From NCBI GenBank assembly GCA_017531225.1, contig JAFXLL010000005.1, positions 1 to 64,000 of the forward strand: 64,000 nucleotides of DNA. The letters are read 5' to 3'. How positions within the stretch are numbered: the first letter of the stretch is position 1; every line of letters starts with the position of its first letter. The notes under the pieces are model-generated. The model saw nothing but the letters and a program-made list of their open reading frames with translations, searched no databases and had not been told where the DNA came from. The position numbers and the translations under genes were made by a program. The DNA is from Bacteroidales bacterium (GTDB lineage Bacteria > Bacteroidota > Bacteroidia > Bacteroidales > F082). Below are positions 8,881 to 17,109 of the stretch, in pieces.

Positions 8881-8983
8881 ACCGTTTGCGGTGGAGGATA
8901 GGATGGACAATCCCGCCTGTTGGACAGCGGGCGTAGTCCAAGGGCGCAGGAGATTGCGGTCCTGTCAAGAGGGAAGGACAGAA
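8881..8983. other. Hairpin-rich intergenic segment, unassigned
   Basis: Within the 300-bp gap 8831-9130 four consecutive inverted repeats occur: ACCG/CGGT at 8881, TGGAC...GTCCA at 8904-8940 with nested CCCG/CGGG and CTGT/ACAG, CAGGA/TCCTG, and CTGTC/GACAG. It is more GC-rich than its surroundings. No T-tract follows on either strand, so it is not a simple terminator. It may be a structured RNA or a small mobile-repeat remnant. No known family is recognised. Confidence 0.35.
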
Positions 8984-9045
8984 AAAAAGCTCTCAATAAT
9001 GTTTTACAAAAGATTGTAATATTACAACTATTTTAGAAAGTTTTG

Positions 9046-9053
9046 TATTTTTG
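9046..9053 (+). promoter_or_regulatory. -7 element upstream of the ATPase gene
   Basis: TATTTTTG followed by CA, in the Bacteroidota form. It is 78 bp from the ATG at 9131 and about 9 bp from the small ORF at 9062. Confidence 0.55.
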
Positions 9054-9061
9054 CATCCGAA

Positions 9062-9115
9062 ATGACGGTTTCCGAAACGGTGGTTTCTGAAGTAATCATT
9101 TCTGTAATAAGGTAA
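9062..9115 (+). CDS. Possible 17-codon leader ORF made of 15-bp repeats
   Basis: ATG 9062 to TAA 9113-9115 encodes MTVSETVVSEVIISVIR. The DNA is three degenerate 15-bp units (9059-9103), so the peptide repeats a five-residue pattern. It starts where transcription from the -7 element at 9046 should begin and ends 15 bp before the ATPase gene. Whether it is translated is unknown; the 15-bp units could instead be a binding site. Confidence 0.25.
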   Translation: MTVSETVVSEVIISVIR

Positions 9116-9130
9116 AAAATGATATAGAAT

Positions 9131-10450
9131 ATGAAGTTCTACGACAGGGAGCAGGAAATGGCCTTCTTGAAGGAAACCCGGGAGAAGGCCGAAAAGGTGG
9201 CGCGCTTTACGGTGGTGACTGGCCGCAGACGCATCGGTAAAACCACATTGGTGCGGGAGGCATACAGCGACAAGCCTTTCGTCTATTTCTTTGTGGCGAG
9301 AAAGGCCGAGAGCGACCTCTGCGAAGTGTACCTGGAGGAAATCAACGAGAAGCTGGGCATCCCCACATTGGGCAGCAGCCGCAAGTTTAGCGACATCTTC
9401 CGCTACCTGATGCAGCTTTCGGTGACGCAGAGCTTCACACTGGTGATTGACGAGTTTCAGGATTTCTTCCGGGTGAACAAGGCCGTGTTCAGCGAGATGC
9501 AGAGTATATGGGATGAGTTTGAGAAACGGTCGCACATCAACCTTATCGTGTGCGGCAGCATCTACTCGCTGATGCAGAAGATTTTCAAGGACAAGAAGGA
9601 GCCTTTATATGGACGCAATACGGGCGAACTGAAACTGAAGCCTTTCCGCCCTTCGGTGCTGAAACAGATTATGGCGGATGCGAAGCCCGGTTACAGCAAG
9701 GAGGACTTGCTGGCGCTGTTCACCTTTACGGGCGGGGTGGCCAAATATGTGAACCAGCTGGTGGATGCAGGAGCGACCGACAAAGACTCCATGATAAGGC
9801 ACATCATCAGCCCCAACTCGACTTTCCTGAACGAGGGCAAGAACAACCTGATTGAGGAATTCGGCAAGGATTACGGGACCTATTTTTCCATCCTGTCATG
9901 CATCGCGCGAGGCAAGAACACCCGCAGCGAGATTGAGGATGTGATAGGCAAGGAGGTGGGAGGATACCTGACCAACCTGGAAAACGAGTATGAGCTGATT
10001 GGCAAACGGCAACCCCTGTTTGAGCAAAGCGCGAACAAGAATGTGCGCTACGAGCTGGACGATGTGTTCTACTCGTTTTGGTTCAGGTTTGTCTTCAAGT
10101 ACAGCTATATTATCGAGATAGAGAACTACGGGAAGTTGCGTGAGATTGTGGAGCGCGACTATACCACCTTCAGCGGTTTGATGCTGGAGCGTTATTTCCA
10201 CCGTGTGGCGATGGAGAGCGGCGACTATACACGTCTGGGCCGCTGGTGGGACCGACATGGTGAGAACGAGATTGACATGATTGGCGAGGACGAGCTGGCC
10301 GACAAGGCCACGTTCTACGAAGTCAAGCGGCAAAAGGCCGACATCAGCATCGGTCTGCTAAAGAAAAAAGCCGAGGTGATGCTGCTGGCGACGCACGAGT
10401 TCAAAGGCTACGAGATTGATTACGTGGGGCTGAGTATGGAGGAGATGTAG
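9131..10450 (+). CDS. ATPase of the archaeal-ATPase/DUF234 type
   Basis: A 439-aa soluble protein. The N-terminal AAA+/STAND-like ATPase (PF01637 type) has Walker A TGRRRIGKTTL (about residues 30-40) and Walker B LVIDEFQDF (about 111-119). A winged-helix stretch follows. The C-terminal DUF234 region has a PD-(D/E)XK-like pattern, NEIDMIGEDEL...FYEVKRQK (about 377-401). Such genes are common as single, patchily distributed genes in Bacteroidota and archaea; their role is not established. It stands alone between sugar genes with its own promoter and terminator. Codon use is GC-richer than the 0.5-7.6 kb islet, so it was probably acquired separately. Confidence 0.85.
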   Translation: MKFYDREQEMAFLKETREKAEKVARFTVVTGRRRIGKTTLVREAYSDKPFVYFFVARKAESDLCEVYLEEINEKLGIPTLGSSRKFSDIFRYLMQLSVTQSFTLVIDEFQDFFRVNKAVFSEMQSIWDEFEKRSHINLIVCGSIYSLMQKIFKDKKEPLYGRNTGELKLKPFRPSVLKQIMADAKPGYSKEDLLALFTFTGGVAKYVNQLVDAGATDKDSMIRHIISPNSTFLNEGKNNLIEEFGKDYGTYFSILSCIARGKNTRSEIEDVIGKEVGGYLTNLENEYELIGKRQPLFEQSANKNVRYELDDVFYSFWFRFVFKYSYIIEIENYGKLREIVERDYTTFSGLMLERYFHRVAMESGDYTRLGRWWDRHGENEIDMIGEDELADKATFYEVKRQKADISIGLLKKKAEVMLLATHEFKGYEIDYVGLSMEEM

Positions 10451-10478
10451 TTTATAGTTGAGAGTTTATAGTTTAGGC
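10451..10478 (+). repeat. Degenerate 7-bp repeat, AT-rich type
   Basis: About four heptads (TTTATAG TTGAGAG TTTATAG TTTAGGC) directly follow the ATPase stop codon. They are the same type as the arrays at 11644 and 12161. Confidence 0.6.
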
Positions 10479-10506
10479 CAGCCCCTCCCAAGGACCGGCC
10501 TTTTTT
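10475..10506 (+). terminator. Probable terminator of the ATPase gene
   Basis: AGGCC pairs with GGCCT around a 17-nt C/A-rich loop, followed by six T's. Confidence 0.5.
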
Positions 10507-10530
10507 GTTGCCCGAAAACGAAAGAATTTG

Positions 10531-10538
10531 TATTTTTG
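10531..10538 (+). promoter_or_regulatory. gmd promoter (-7 element)
   Basis: TATTTTTG followed by CA, 19 bp before the gmd ATG. A TTG at 10508-10510 is spaced 20 bp upstream as a -33 candidate. Confidence 0.6.
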
Positions 10539-10557
10539 CAAATAAAATTTTGAGACT

Positions 10558-11643
10558 ATGCCTAAAACCGCTTTAATCACCGGCATCACGGGACAGGACG
10601 GGAGCTTCCTGGCGGAGTTCCTGCTTGAAAAAGGCTATGACGTACACGGCATCATGCGCCGCTCGTCGTCGTTCAACACGGGTCGCATCGAACACCTCTA
10701 CCTCGACGAATGGGTGCGCGACATGAAGAACAAACGCCTGCTCACCCTGCATTACGGCGACATGACCGACTCGTCGTCACTGGTGCGCATCATACAGCTG
10801 GTGAAACCCGACGAGATCTATAACCTCGGCGCCCAAAGCCACGTGAAGGTGTCGTTCGACTGCCCGGAATACACAGCCGAGACTGATGCCGTCGGCGTGC
10901 TGCGTCTGCTCGAGGCGGTGCGCATCTTAGGCATGGAGAAGAAATGCAAGATCTACCAAGCCTCCACATCGGAGCTCTTCGGCAAGGTGCAAGAGGTGCC
11001 GCAAAAGGAGACGACGCCGTTCTATCCGCGCTCACCCTACGGCGTGGCCAAGCAATACGGCTACTGGATCATGAAGAACTACCGCGAGAGCTATGGCATG
11101 TTCACGGCCAACGGCATCCTCTTCAACCACGAGTCGGAGCGCCGCGGCGAGACCTTCGTCACCCGTAAGATCACCTTGGCTGCGGCACGCATCAAGCAAG
11201 GACATCAGGATAAGCTCTATCTTGGCAACCTCAACGCCCTACGCGACTGGGGCTATGCCAAGGACTACGTGGAGTGTATGTGGCTGATGCTCCAGCAAGA
11301 GCAGCCGGATGATTACGTCATCGCCACCGGCGAGTGCCATACCGTGCGTGAGTTCTGCACGCTGGCGTTCAAATATGCCGGCATCGAGCTGCGCTGGGAA
11401 GGCGAGGGGATTCAGGAAAAAGGCATCGACACCGCCACAGGCAAGGTGCTGGTGGAGGTCGATCCGCGGTACTTCCGTCCCGCCGAGGTGGAACAGCTGC
11501 TTGGTGACCCTACTAAGGCCAAGACGCTGTTGGGTTGGAACCCTCGGAAGACTTCGTTTGAGGAGCTTGTTAAGATTATGGTGGAGCATGACATGAAGTT
11601 CGTGAAGAAACTGTATTTGAAGGCTCATCTTGAAGATGAATAA
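10558..11643 (+). CDS. gmd: GDP-mannose 4,6-dehydratase
   Basis: 361 aa. It converts GDP-mannose to GDP-4-keto-6-deoxymannose, the first step to GDP-L-fucose, in the cytosol. An extended SDR fold is clear: NAD(P) motif TGITGQDGS at residues 8-16, [16 protein letters not shown], the substrate/catalytic block [16 protein letters not shown] and the YGVAK catalytic Tyr-Lys. Length and start are standard. Its partner fcl follows at 12220, but the two are separated by 576 bp holding a four-helix-bundle gene and heptad arrays. The pair is usually adjacent, so the gap looks like an insertion. Confidence 0.96.
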   Translation: MPKTALITGITGQDGSFLAEFLLEKGYDVHGIMRRSSSFNTGRIEHLYLDEWVRDMKNKRLLTLHYGDMTDSSSLVRIIQLVKPDEIYNLGAQSHVKVSFDCPEYTAETDAVGVLRLLEAVRILGMEKKCKIYQASTSELFGKVQEVPQKETTPFYPRSPYGVAKQYGYWIMKNYRESYGMFTANGILFNHESERRGETFVTRKITLAAARIKQGHQDKLYLGNLNALRDWGYAKDYVECMWLMLQQEQPDDYVIATGECHTVREFCTLAFKYAGIELRWEGEGIQEKGIDTATGKVLVEVDPRYFRPAEVEQLLGDPTKAKTLLGWNPRKTSFEELVKIMVEHDMKFVKKLYLKAHLEDE

Positions 11644-11720
11644 TAGTGTAGAGTGTAGAGTTTAGTGTTGAGAGTTTAGAGTAGTTTAAAGTGGAAAGTT
11701 TAGAGTAATAAGTGTATAGA
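11644..11720 (+). repeat. Degenerate 7-bp repeat array (GAGTTTA type)
   Basis: Starting at the base after the gmd stop codon, about ten to eleven imperfect heptads (TAGTGTA GAGTGTA GAGTTTA GTGTTGA GAGTTTA ...) run to about 11720. The complementary orientation occurs on the other side of the next gene. Confidence 0.7.
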
Positions 11721-11754
11721 TTAAAGAAAAAAATTCAATGTAAACAATAAAAAA

Positions 11755-12120
11755 ATGGAAGTTTTTGGATATCGTAAACTGATTGCTTATCAGAAAGCTA
11801 AAGAAATAGTTAAGAGAACATATAAGCTATTGAAGAAGTTCCCGGCTGAAGAACGCTACGCAATGTGTGACCAATTGAGAAGGGCTTCAGTATCCATAAC
11901 TTCAAACATTGCTGAAGGAGTGAATCGTTTTTCTATTAAAGACAAAGCTCGTTTTATTGAAATTGCTTATGGATCTCTGATGGAAGTGTCATCTCAATTT
12001 GAGATAGCCGAAGAACTGGGGTATATTACAACAGCTGACCGTCAGAACATGGATCAATTAATAGAGGAAGACGCCCGCCTCTTATCAGGCCTTCTCAACT
12101 CATACAAACCTACAAACTAA
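11755..12120 (+). CDS. Four-helix-bundle protein (23S rRNA IVS / Avd-like family)
   Basis: 121 aa. Matches the PF05635 family: a basic N-terminus with YRKLIAYQKAKEIV, the conserved LRRASVSITSNIAEG block (about residues 43-57) and a C-terminal helix with LMEVSSQFEIAEELGYI. The family was first seen in intervening sequences of 23S rRNA and is structurally like Avd of diversity-generating retroelements. A nucleic-acid-binding role is suggested but not proven. No TAnnTTTG promoter is seen before it. It interrupts gmd-fcl and is bracketed by heptad arrays in opposite orientation, as a cassette would be. Confidence 0.88.
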   Translation: MEVFGYRKLIAYQKAKEIVKRTYKLLKKFPAEERYAMCDQLRRASVSITSNIAEGVNRFSIKDKARFIEIAYGSLMEVSSQFEIAEELGYITTADRQNMDQLIEEDARLLSGLLNSYKPTN

Positions 12121-12160
12121 CCATCTCCTCAACTCACATCTCTATCCCTTCTTCCAATAA

Positions 12161-12215
12161 CTTTTAACTCTAAACTTACCACAACTCTAAACTCTGAACT
12201 CTAAACACTTAACTT
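12161..12215 (+). repeat. Degenerate 7-bp repeat array, inverted relative to 11644
   Basis: Imperfect AACTCTA/CTCTAAA heptads, the reverse complement of the array after gmd, end at the fcl start. Together the two arrays flank the four-helix-bundle gene as long imperfect inverted repeats. Confidence 0.65.
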
Positions 12216-12219
12216 GAAA

Positions 12220-13161
12220 ATGAACAAAGACAGTAAAATATACGTTGCGGGGCATAGAGGCATGGTGGGTTCCGCTATTGTTAGGGAGCTTAGGCGTCAG
12301 GGGTATAACAACCTGGTGCTGAGGACACATCAGGAGCTTGACCTTACGCGGCAGGAGCAAGTAGAGGCGTTTTTCGCTCAAGAAAAGCCAGAGTATGTGT
12401 TCCTGGCGGCGGCTAAGGTGGGCGGCATTGTGGCTAACCAAAGCGCTTTGGCGGACTTCATGTACGACAACATGATCCTCGAGATGAATGTGATCCACGC
12501 TGCTTGGAAGAATGGCTGCAAGAAACTGGAGTTTTTAGGCTCAAGTTGCATCTATCCGAGAATGGCACCCCAGCCGATGCCCGAATCATGCCTGCTGACC
12601 TCTGAACTGGAAAAGACCAACGAGGCTTACGCCTTGGCGAAAATCTCCGGCCTGAAATACTGCGAATACCTGAACCGACAGTATGGCACCGACTTTATCA
12701 GCGTGATGCCTACGAATCTTTATGGTCCAAACGACAACTACCATCCCGAACACAGTCATGTGCTTCCAGCTTTAATCCGCCGTTTCCACGAAGCCAAGGT
12801 CAACGGATTGAAGGTGGTGACCTGCTGGGGCGACGGCTCTCCACTTAGGGAATTCCTTTATGTGGACGACCTGGCCAACCTCTGTGTGTTCCTGATGAAC
12901 CACTACAGCGGCAATGAGACGGTGAACGCCGGTACGGGTAAGGAACTCTCCATCAAGGCACTCACTGAGTTGGTGGCTAAGGTGGTGGGGTATACGGGTG
13001 AGATTCAATGGGATACCACCCGTCCGAACGGCACACCACGTAAGCTCCTCGACGTAAGCAAAGCCACTAAACTGGGCTGGACTTACAAGACGGAATTGGA
13101 GGACGGAATACGCTTGGCCTACCAGGATTTCCTCAATAATCCCATGAGAACCGAGAGGTAA
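12220..13161 (+). CDS. fcl: GDP-L-fucose synthase
   Basis: 313 aa. An epimerase-reductase of the SDR family that turns GDP-4-keto-6-deoxymannose into GDP-L-fucose. NADP motif [10 protein letters not shown] near residues 9-18, KVGGIVAN, the Ser loop [17 protein letters not shown] and the YALAK catalytic Tyr-Lys are all present. ATG 12220 is chosen over the TTG at 12214. The upstream sequence is a heptad array with no promoter motif, so it may be read through from gmd. Fucose made this way decorates surface glycoproteins and capsule in Bacteroidales. Confidence 0.95.
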   Translation: MNKDSKIYVAGHRGMVGSAIVRELRRQGYNNLVLRTHQELDLTRQEQVEAFFAQEKPEYVFLAAAKVGGIVANQSALADFMYDNMILEMNVIHAAWKNGCKKLEFLGSSCIYPRMAPQPMPESCLLTSELEKTNEAYALAKISGLKYCEYLNRQYGTDFISVMPTNLYGPNDNYHPEHSHVLPALIRRFHEAKVNGLKVVTCWGDGSPLREFLYVDDLANLCVFLMNHYSGNETVNAGTGKELSIKALTELVAKVVGYTGEIQWDTTRPNGTPRKLLDVSKATKLGWTYKTELEDGIRLAYQDFLNNPMRTER

Positions 13162-13181
13162 CGAAAAAATTTCATTATTTA

Positions 13182-13212
13182 TTTGTTTTTTCGGTATTTC
13201 ATCGTAATTTTG
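13182..13212 (+). promoter_or_regulatory. Promoter of the FlaA1/CapD-like gene
   Basis: TTTG at 13182-13185, a 19-bp spacer and TAATTTTG at 13205-13212: a full match to the Bacteroidota consensus. Confidence 0.65.
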
Positions 13213-13245
13213 CATTCATTACGGTAATTAGATGCAAAGACCATT

Positions 13246-15243
13246 ATGAGTGCTACTGATAATAGACCATGGATTTCAAGACTCTTTGGAGGGTTCTTTA
13301 GTAAAAGAGTCTTGCCCTACTGGTGTGTGTTGCTGCTTGACACGGCCATCGTTTTCCTCTCGTGTTTGTTTTGTTTCTGGGTGGAAAAACGATCAGTTGT
13401 ATTGATCTCCCATAGAGATAGCGTTGCTATCACATCGCTGTTTTATGCCTTGTTGAGCTGGGTAGGCGCAAGGATATTCAGAACCTATTCAGGAGTAGTG
13501 CGCTATTCCAGTATGGTCGACCTCATGAAGGTGGCTTTCTCAAACCTGGTGACGTTGGCGTTGGCATTGATCAGCTATTCCTTGTTTAAATGGCAAGGTA
13601 TTCTTCCTGGTTTTACCGCTCTGTCGCCCATTGCCATCATAGCTTCGCTTGTGGTGGCTACCATGTTGATGTGGGCCATGCGACTTTTAGTGAGAACGGT
13701 CTTTGAACAAACTCAGATTCAGACGAAAAAGACCAAGGTGCTCATTTATGGTGCCTTGACTGGCGGTGTTGGCCTTGCCAAGAGCATTCGCGACCAAAAA
13801 CCCCAACACTTCGAGTTGTGCGGCTTTATCTCGCACGAGCACCGTATCCGTAAGATGAGCCTTATGGGTGTTCCCGTCTTTAACCCTGATGATGACTTGG
13901 ACGCCATCGTGAAGAAGCTGCACATTGAGGCCGTTTTGGTAAGTCCTCTCCGTGTGGATGACTTCCGAAACAACCAGAAGATTCAGGATGTTTTGATTGG
14001 CGCTGGATGTAAGATCTACATGGCTCAGCTCGAGAAAGAAGCCAATCTGATTGAAGGTGAACTGAGCGAAGAGGATGACAATAAGATGCAACTGAAAGAG
14101 GTGAGCGTTGAAGACCTGCTGCCTCGTCAACAGATCTCAGTGGATATGAAGTCATTGGAAGACCAGTTGAAAGGGAAACGTGTGTTGATTACCGGCTCAG
14201 CTGGCTCCATTGGCGCCGAGATCGTCCGTCAGGTGGCCGCTTTCCATCCCGCCAAGATGATGCTTATCGACCAAGCCGAAACACCACAACACGACATTCG
14301 CCTGATGATGGCTAACGAATTCCCCGATGTGCCTTGTGAGGTCGTCGTGACGAGCATCAGCCGCAGAACCCGTATGGAAAGCGTGTTTAGCACTTTCAGA
14401 CCGGAGTATGTGTTCCATGCCGCCGCATACAAGCACGTCCCGATGATGGAGGACAACCCCAGCGAGGCCGTGATGAACAACGTTTATGGCACCAAGGTGA
14501 TTGCCGACATGAGCGTTCAGTACGGCGCAAAGAAGTTCGTGATGATCTCTACCGATAAGGCTGTGAACCCCACCAACGTGATGGGCTGCTCCAAGCGTAT
14601 CTGCGAGATTTACGTCCAGAGCCTTGACCGCAAACTGAAACTTGAAGCGCTTGAAGAACAGCATAGATCAGGCCAGAAAATGGATTATACCCAATTTGTC
14701 ACCACTCGTTTCGGCAACGTGCTCGGATCGAATGGGTCGGTGATCCCGTTGTTTAGGGAACAGATCAAGAAAGGCGGTCCGGTTACGGTTACTGACGAAC
14801 GCATCGTACGTTTCTTCATGCTTATTCCTGAAGCTTGTAAGCTGGTTCTTGAAGCCGGTACCAAAGGCAACGGCGGCGAGATCTTTGTGTTCGACATGGG
14901 TGAGCCTGTGAAGATCGCCGATCTGGCGAAGCGCATGATTGCCCTATCGCATGCCAAGAACGTAGAGATCAAATACACAGGCCTGCGTGAAGGGGAGAAG
15001 CTCTACGAAGAGGTGCTCAACGAATTGGAAGGCACCAAGCCTACGTTCCATGAGAAGATCCGTATCGCCCAGGTGCGTGAGTATGATTATGACGACGTGA
15101 GTCAGGATATCGAAGAACTGGTTGATATCTCCAAGCAGTTCAACAACATGGCTACCGTGCGCAAGATGAAGGAAATTGTTCCTGAGTACAAGAGCAACAA
15201 CTCAGTGTACGAGGCGATTGATAAGGAAATGTCCGAAAAATAA
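13246..15243 (+). CDS. Membrane UDP-sugar 4,6-dehydratase (FlaA1/CapD/PglF-like)
   Basis: 665 aa. Four or five N-terminal membrane segments (to about residue 155), a Rossmann CoA-binding-like domain (about 160-280), then an SDR catalytic domain with TGSAGSIGAEIVRQ (about 316-329) and ISTDKAVNPTNVMGCSKR. This is the long membrane form typical of PglF and WbpM, which convert UDP-GlcNAc to a 4-keto-6-deoxy sugar for polysaccharide or protein glycosylation. Its product is a typical substrate of DegT aminotransferases such as the one at 7676. The gene ends 7 bp from the convergent Sir2 gene. Confidence 0.9.
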   Translation: MSATDNRPWISRLFGGFFSKRVLPYWCVLLLDTAIVFLSCLFCFWVEKRSVVLISHRDSVAITSLFYALLSWVGARIFRTYSGVVRYSSMVDLMKVAFSNLVTLALALISYSLFKWQGILPGFTALSPIAIIASLVVATMLMWAMRLLVRTVFEQTQIQTKKTKVLIYGALTGGVGLAKSIRDQKPQHFELCGFISHEHRIRKMSLMGVPVFNPDDDLDAIVKKLHIEAVLVSPLRVDDFRNNQKIQDVLIGAGCKIYMAQLEKEANLIEGELSEEDDNKMQLKEVSVEDLLPRQQISVDMKSLEDQLKGKRVLITGSAGSIGAEIVRQVAAFHPAKMMLIDQAETPQHDIRLMMANEFPDVPCEVVVTSISRRTRMESVFSTFRPEYVFHAAAYKHVPMMEDNPSEAVMNNVYGTKVIADMSVQYGAKKFVMISTDKAVNPTNVMGCSKRICEIYVQSLDRKLKLEALEEQHRSGQKMDYTQFVTTRFGNVLGSNGSVIPLFREQIKKGGPVTVTDERIVRFFMLIPEACKLVLEAGTKGNGGEIFVFDMGEPVKIADLAKRMIALSHAKNVEIKYTGLREGEKLYEEVLNELEGTKPTFHEKIRIAQVREYDYDDVSQDIEELVDISKQFNNMATVRKMKEIVPEYKSNNSVYEAIDKEMSEK

Positions 15244-15250
15244 AGGCGAT

Positions 15251-15997
15251 TTAACGCTCCATCAACGCATCAATCTGAGGAAGGATTTCTCCAGATTTGC
15301 CTTGCAGATAGATGTCGGAGATGTTGTTGGTGTAGGTGGATGGCTCAAGGTTGATCTCGATGATTTTAGCGCCACGACGTTTGGCAAGTCCAGGAATCAT
15401 GTTGGCAGGGCTAACTTGACCTGAGGTGCCGATGATGACGAAGGCATCGCAGTTCTCAGCGGCGTGCACCGAGCCATAATAAGCTTCCTCAGGGATGGCT
15501 TCTCCAAAGAAGATAAAGTCGGGCTTCAGCAGACCTCCACATTTCAAGCAGTGTGGGGGAGTCTCGGTTAACGGGATGCCCGTAGCGGGAAATTTCTCAC
15601 CGCATTTGCTGCACACGAAACGCGACATGTTACCATGGAACTCGTGAATGTGCTTGTTGCCTGCTACCCCATGCAGGTCGTCGATGTTCTGAGTGATCAC
15701 ACAACTCAGGCGTCCCTCTTTCTCCCATTTGGCGAGAATCTTGTGGCCTGGGTTGGGCTTTAGTATGGCACTGTTGAAATAGCTGTAGAACACCTCACGG
15801 ATGATGTTCCATGACTCTTGCGTGTGCCTGTAGTAGTATTCGATGTCGAGCGAATGGGGATCGTACTTGTTCCAGATGCCCCCCTCGCCTCTGAAAGGTG
15901 GGATGCCACTTTCAGCCGACATACCGGCACCGGTGAATCCCACAATGTTTTTGGCTCCCGATAGGATGCGAGCCGCTTCCTTGATTTTGTCGTCCAT
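15251..15997 (-). CDS. Sir2-family NAD-dependent protein deacylase
   Basis: 248 aa from ATG 15997; a longer frame to 16084 would run through the promoter. NAD-binding GAGMSAESGIPPFRG, TQNIDDLHG, the catalytic His in EFHGN and a zinc site CSKCG...CLKCG are intact. The family removes acetyl or longer acyl groups from lysines and releases nicotinamide. The acyl-pocket loop differs from textbook CobB (PPFRGEGGIWNKYDP), so substrate preference is open. It is monocistronic and divergent from the EEP gene, with its own -7 element at 16020. Confidence 0.92.
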   Translation of the reverse strand: MDDKIKEAARILSGAKNIVGFTGAGMSAESGIPPFRGEGGIWNKYDPHSLDIEYYYRHTQESWNIIREVFYSYFNSAILKPNPGHKILAKWEKEGRLSCVITQNIDDLHGVAGNKHIHEFHGNMSRFVCSKCGEKFPATGIPLTETPPHCLKCGGLLKPDFIFFGEAIPEEAYYGSVHAAENCDAFVIIGTSGQVSPANMIPGLAKRRGAKIIEINLEPSTYTNNISDIYLQGKSGEILPQIDALMER

Positions 15998-16019
15998 TTG
16001 TATTTCGTGTGAGGTTTTG

Positions 16020-16027
16020 CAAAAGTA
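16020..16027 (-). promoter_or_regulatory. Sir2 promoter (-7 element)
   Basis: On the minus strand TACTTTTG followed by CA, 22 bp before the ATG at 15997. Confidence 0.6.
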
Positions 16028-16079
16028 AATTTTTTTTAAAAATGTTACAAAAAAAATTGCATTAATTAATTGTTGTATA

Positions 16080-16087
16080 TACATTTG
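16080..16087 (+). promoter_or_regulatory. EEP-gene promoter (-7 element)
   Basis: TACATTTG, 20 bp before ATG 16108. It is divergent from the Sir2 promoter, with AT-only DNA between the two. Confidence 0.55.
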
Positions 16088-16107
16088 TAGAGCAAATTAA
16101 TGTAATT

Positions 16108-17109
16108 ATGAGATATTGTATTTTATTGATAATGATGTTTTTATCGCCGCCTCCCGACTCGGTTAAGGTGGCGTTTTGGAACCTTGAAAACTTCTTTGAT
16201 CCCTTTGTAGATAGCACAAGAGCTTATAACGAATTCACCGAGAACGGCGGCCAACATTGGACCAAAACAAGGTTCTACAACAAACGAAATAATATTTATA
16301 AAGCAATTTTGTCATTTTCCGGGTCCCAGCCGATAGGAATCATGGGCGTGTGCGAGGTGGAGAACGAATTTGTGCTGAACGCTTTGTTTGCGCAAACGCC
16401 ATTGAAACGCTTCAACTACCGCTGGGTTCATTACGAGGGCCCTGACCGTCGGGGCATCGATCCGGCCATCATTTATTCGAAAGACAAGTTTCAACTGATT
16501 TATAGTGAGGCGATTCCGTTTTATAACCCGAACGATACAGCTATGGTCTCACGTGACATCCTCTATGCCAAGTTTTTCGATTACAGGAGTGATACTCTTC
16601 ATTGTTTTGTCAACCACTGGCCGTCGAAATACAGGGGAGAGCTGGAGACAGCGGAAGCTCGCAACTGCGCCGCCGGCATCGTCAGGCGAAAGGTGGATTC
16701 CATTGTCGCCGTCATTCCTGAGGCCAAAATCATCATCATGGGGGATTTCAATGATACCCCCGAATCGCCTTGCATTAGGGAAGTGCTTGGCGCCAAACAT
16801 CACTCTGAGACCACCGAAAACGACCTGTTGGTTAACATGTTTGCCAAGGCGGAAGACTTGGGTTTTAAAGGGACGTTGAAACACCAAGATTCTTGGTCGA
16901 TATTCGATCAGATAATTGTTACTAAAACACTGATTAATAGTAATTCATTACATTGTACTTCAAGTGATGCTCGAATTATTCATGACCCGATGTTGTTAAC
17001 CGAAGATGCCACTTATCATGGGGTAAAACTGAACCGAACTTACCTCGGTCCAAGGTATCTGGGTGGCCTTAGCGATCATTTGCCAGTTGTGCTCCTGTTG
17101 CGGTATTAG
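16108..17109 (+). CDS. Endonuclease/exonuclease/phosphatase (EEP) family protein
   Basis: 333 aa. EEP fold: VAFWNLENFFDP near residues 21-32 (metal-binding Asn/Glu), GVCEVENE, NHWPSKYRG, GDFNDTPESP (Asp-x-Asn) and the terminal SDHLPVV (catalytic His). The family hydrolyses phosphodiesters in nucleic acids or phosphoinositides; the substrate is not evident. A short hydrophobic N-terminus (residues 1-13) could be a weak signal peptide. The 3' end overlaps the convergent AddB-like gene by 41 bp. Confidence 0.87.
   Translation: MRYCILLIMMFLSPPPDSVKVAFWNLENFFDPFVDSTRAYNEFTENGGQHWTKTRFYNKRNNIYKAILSFSGSQPIGIMGVCEVENEFVLNALFAQTPLKRFNYRWVHYEGPDRRGIDPAIIYSKDKFQLIYSEAIPFYNPNDTAMVSRDILYAKFFDYRSDTLHCFVNHWPSKYRGELETAEARNCAAGIVRRKVDSIVAVIPEAKIIIMGDFNDTPESPCIREVLGAKHHSETTENDLLVNMFAKAEDLGFKGTLKHQDSWSIFDQIIVTKTLINSNSLHCTSSDARIIHDPMLLTEDATYHGVKLNRTYLGPRYLGGLSDHLPVVLLLRY

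Noticed and set aside
8881-8983. RNase P RNA, tmRNA or 6S RNA
   Set aside because: None of the conserved cores (for example GAGGAAAGTCC or the tmRNA acceptor) is present, and the segment is too short for RNase P RNA.
8993-9535. A 180-codon minus-strand frame opposite the ATPase gene
   Set aside because: It is a shadow of the ATPase codons; it has no domain and no start signal.
7676-15243. One capsule operon from the DegT gene to the FlaA1/CapD gene
   Set aside because: Separate promoters, terminators, an unrelated ATPase and a repeat cassette split it into several units.
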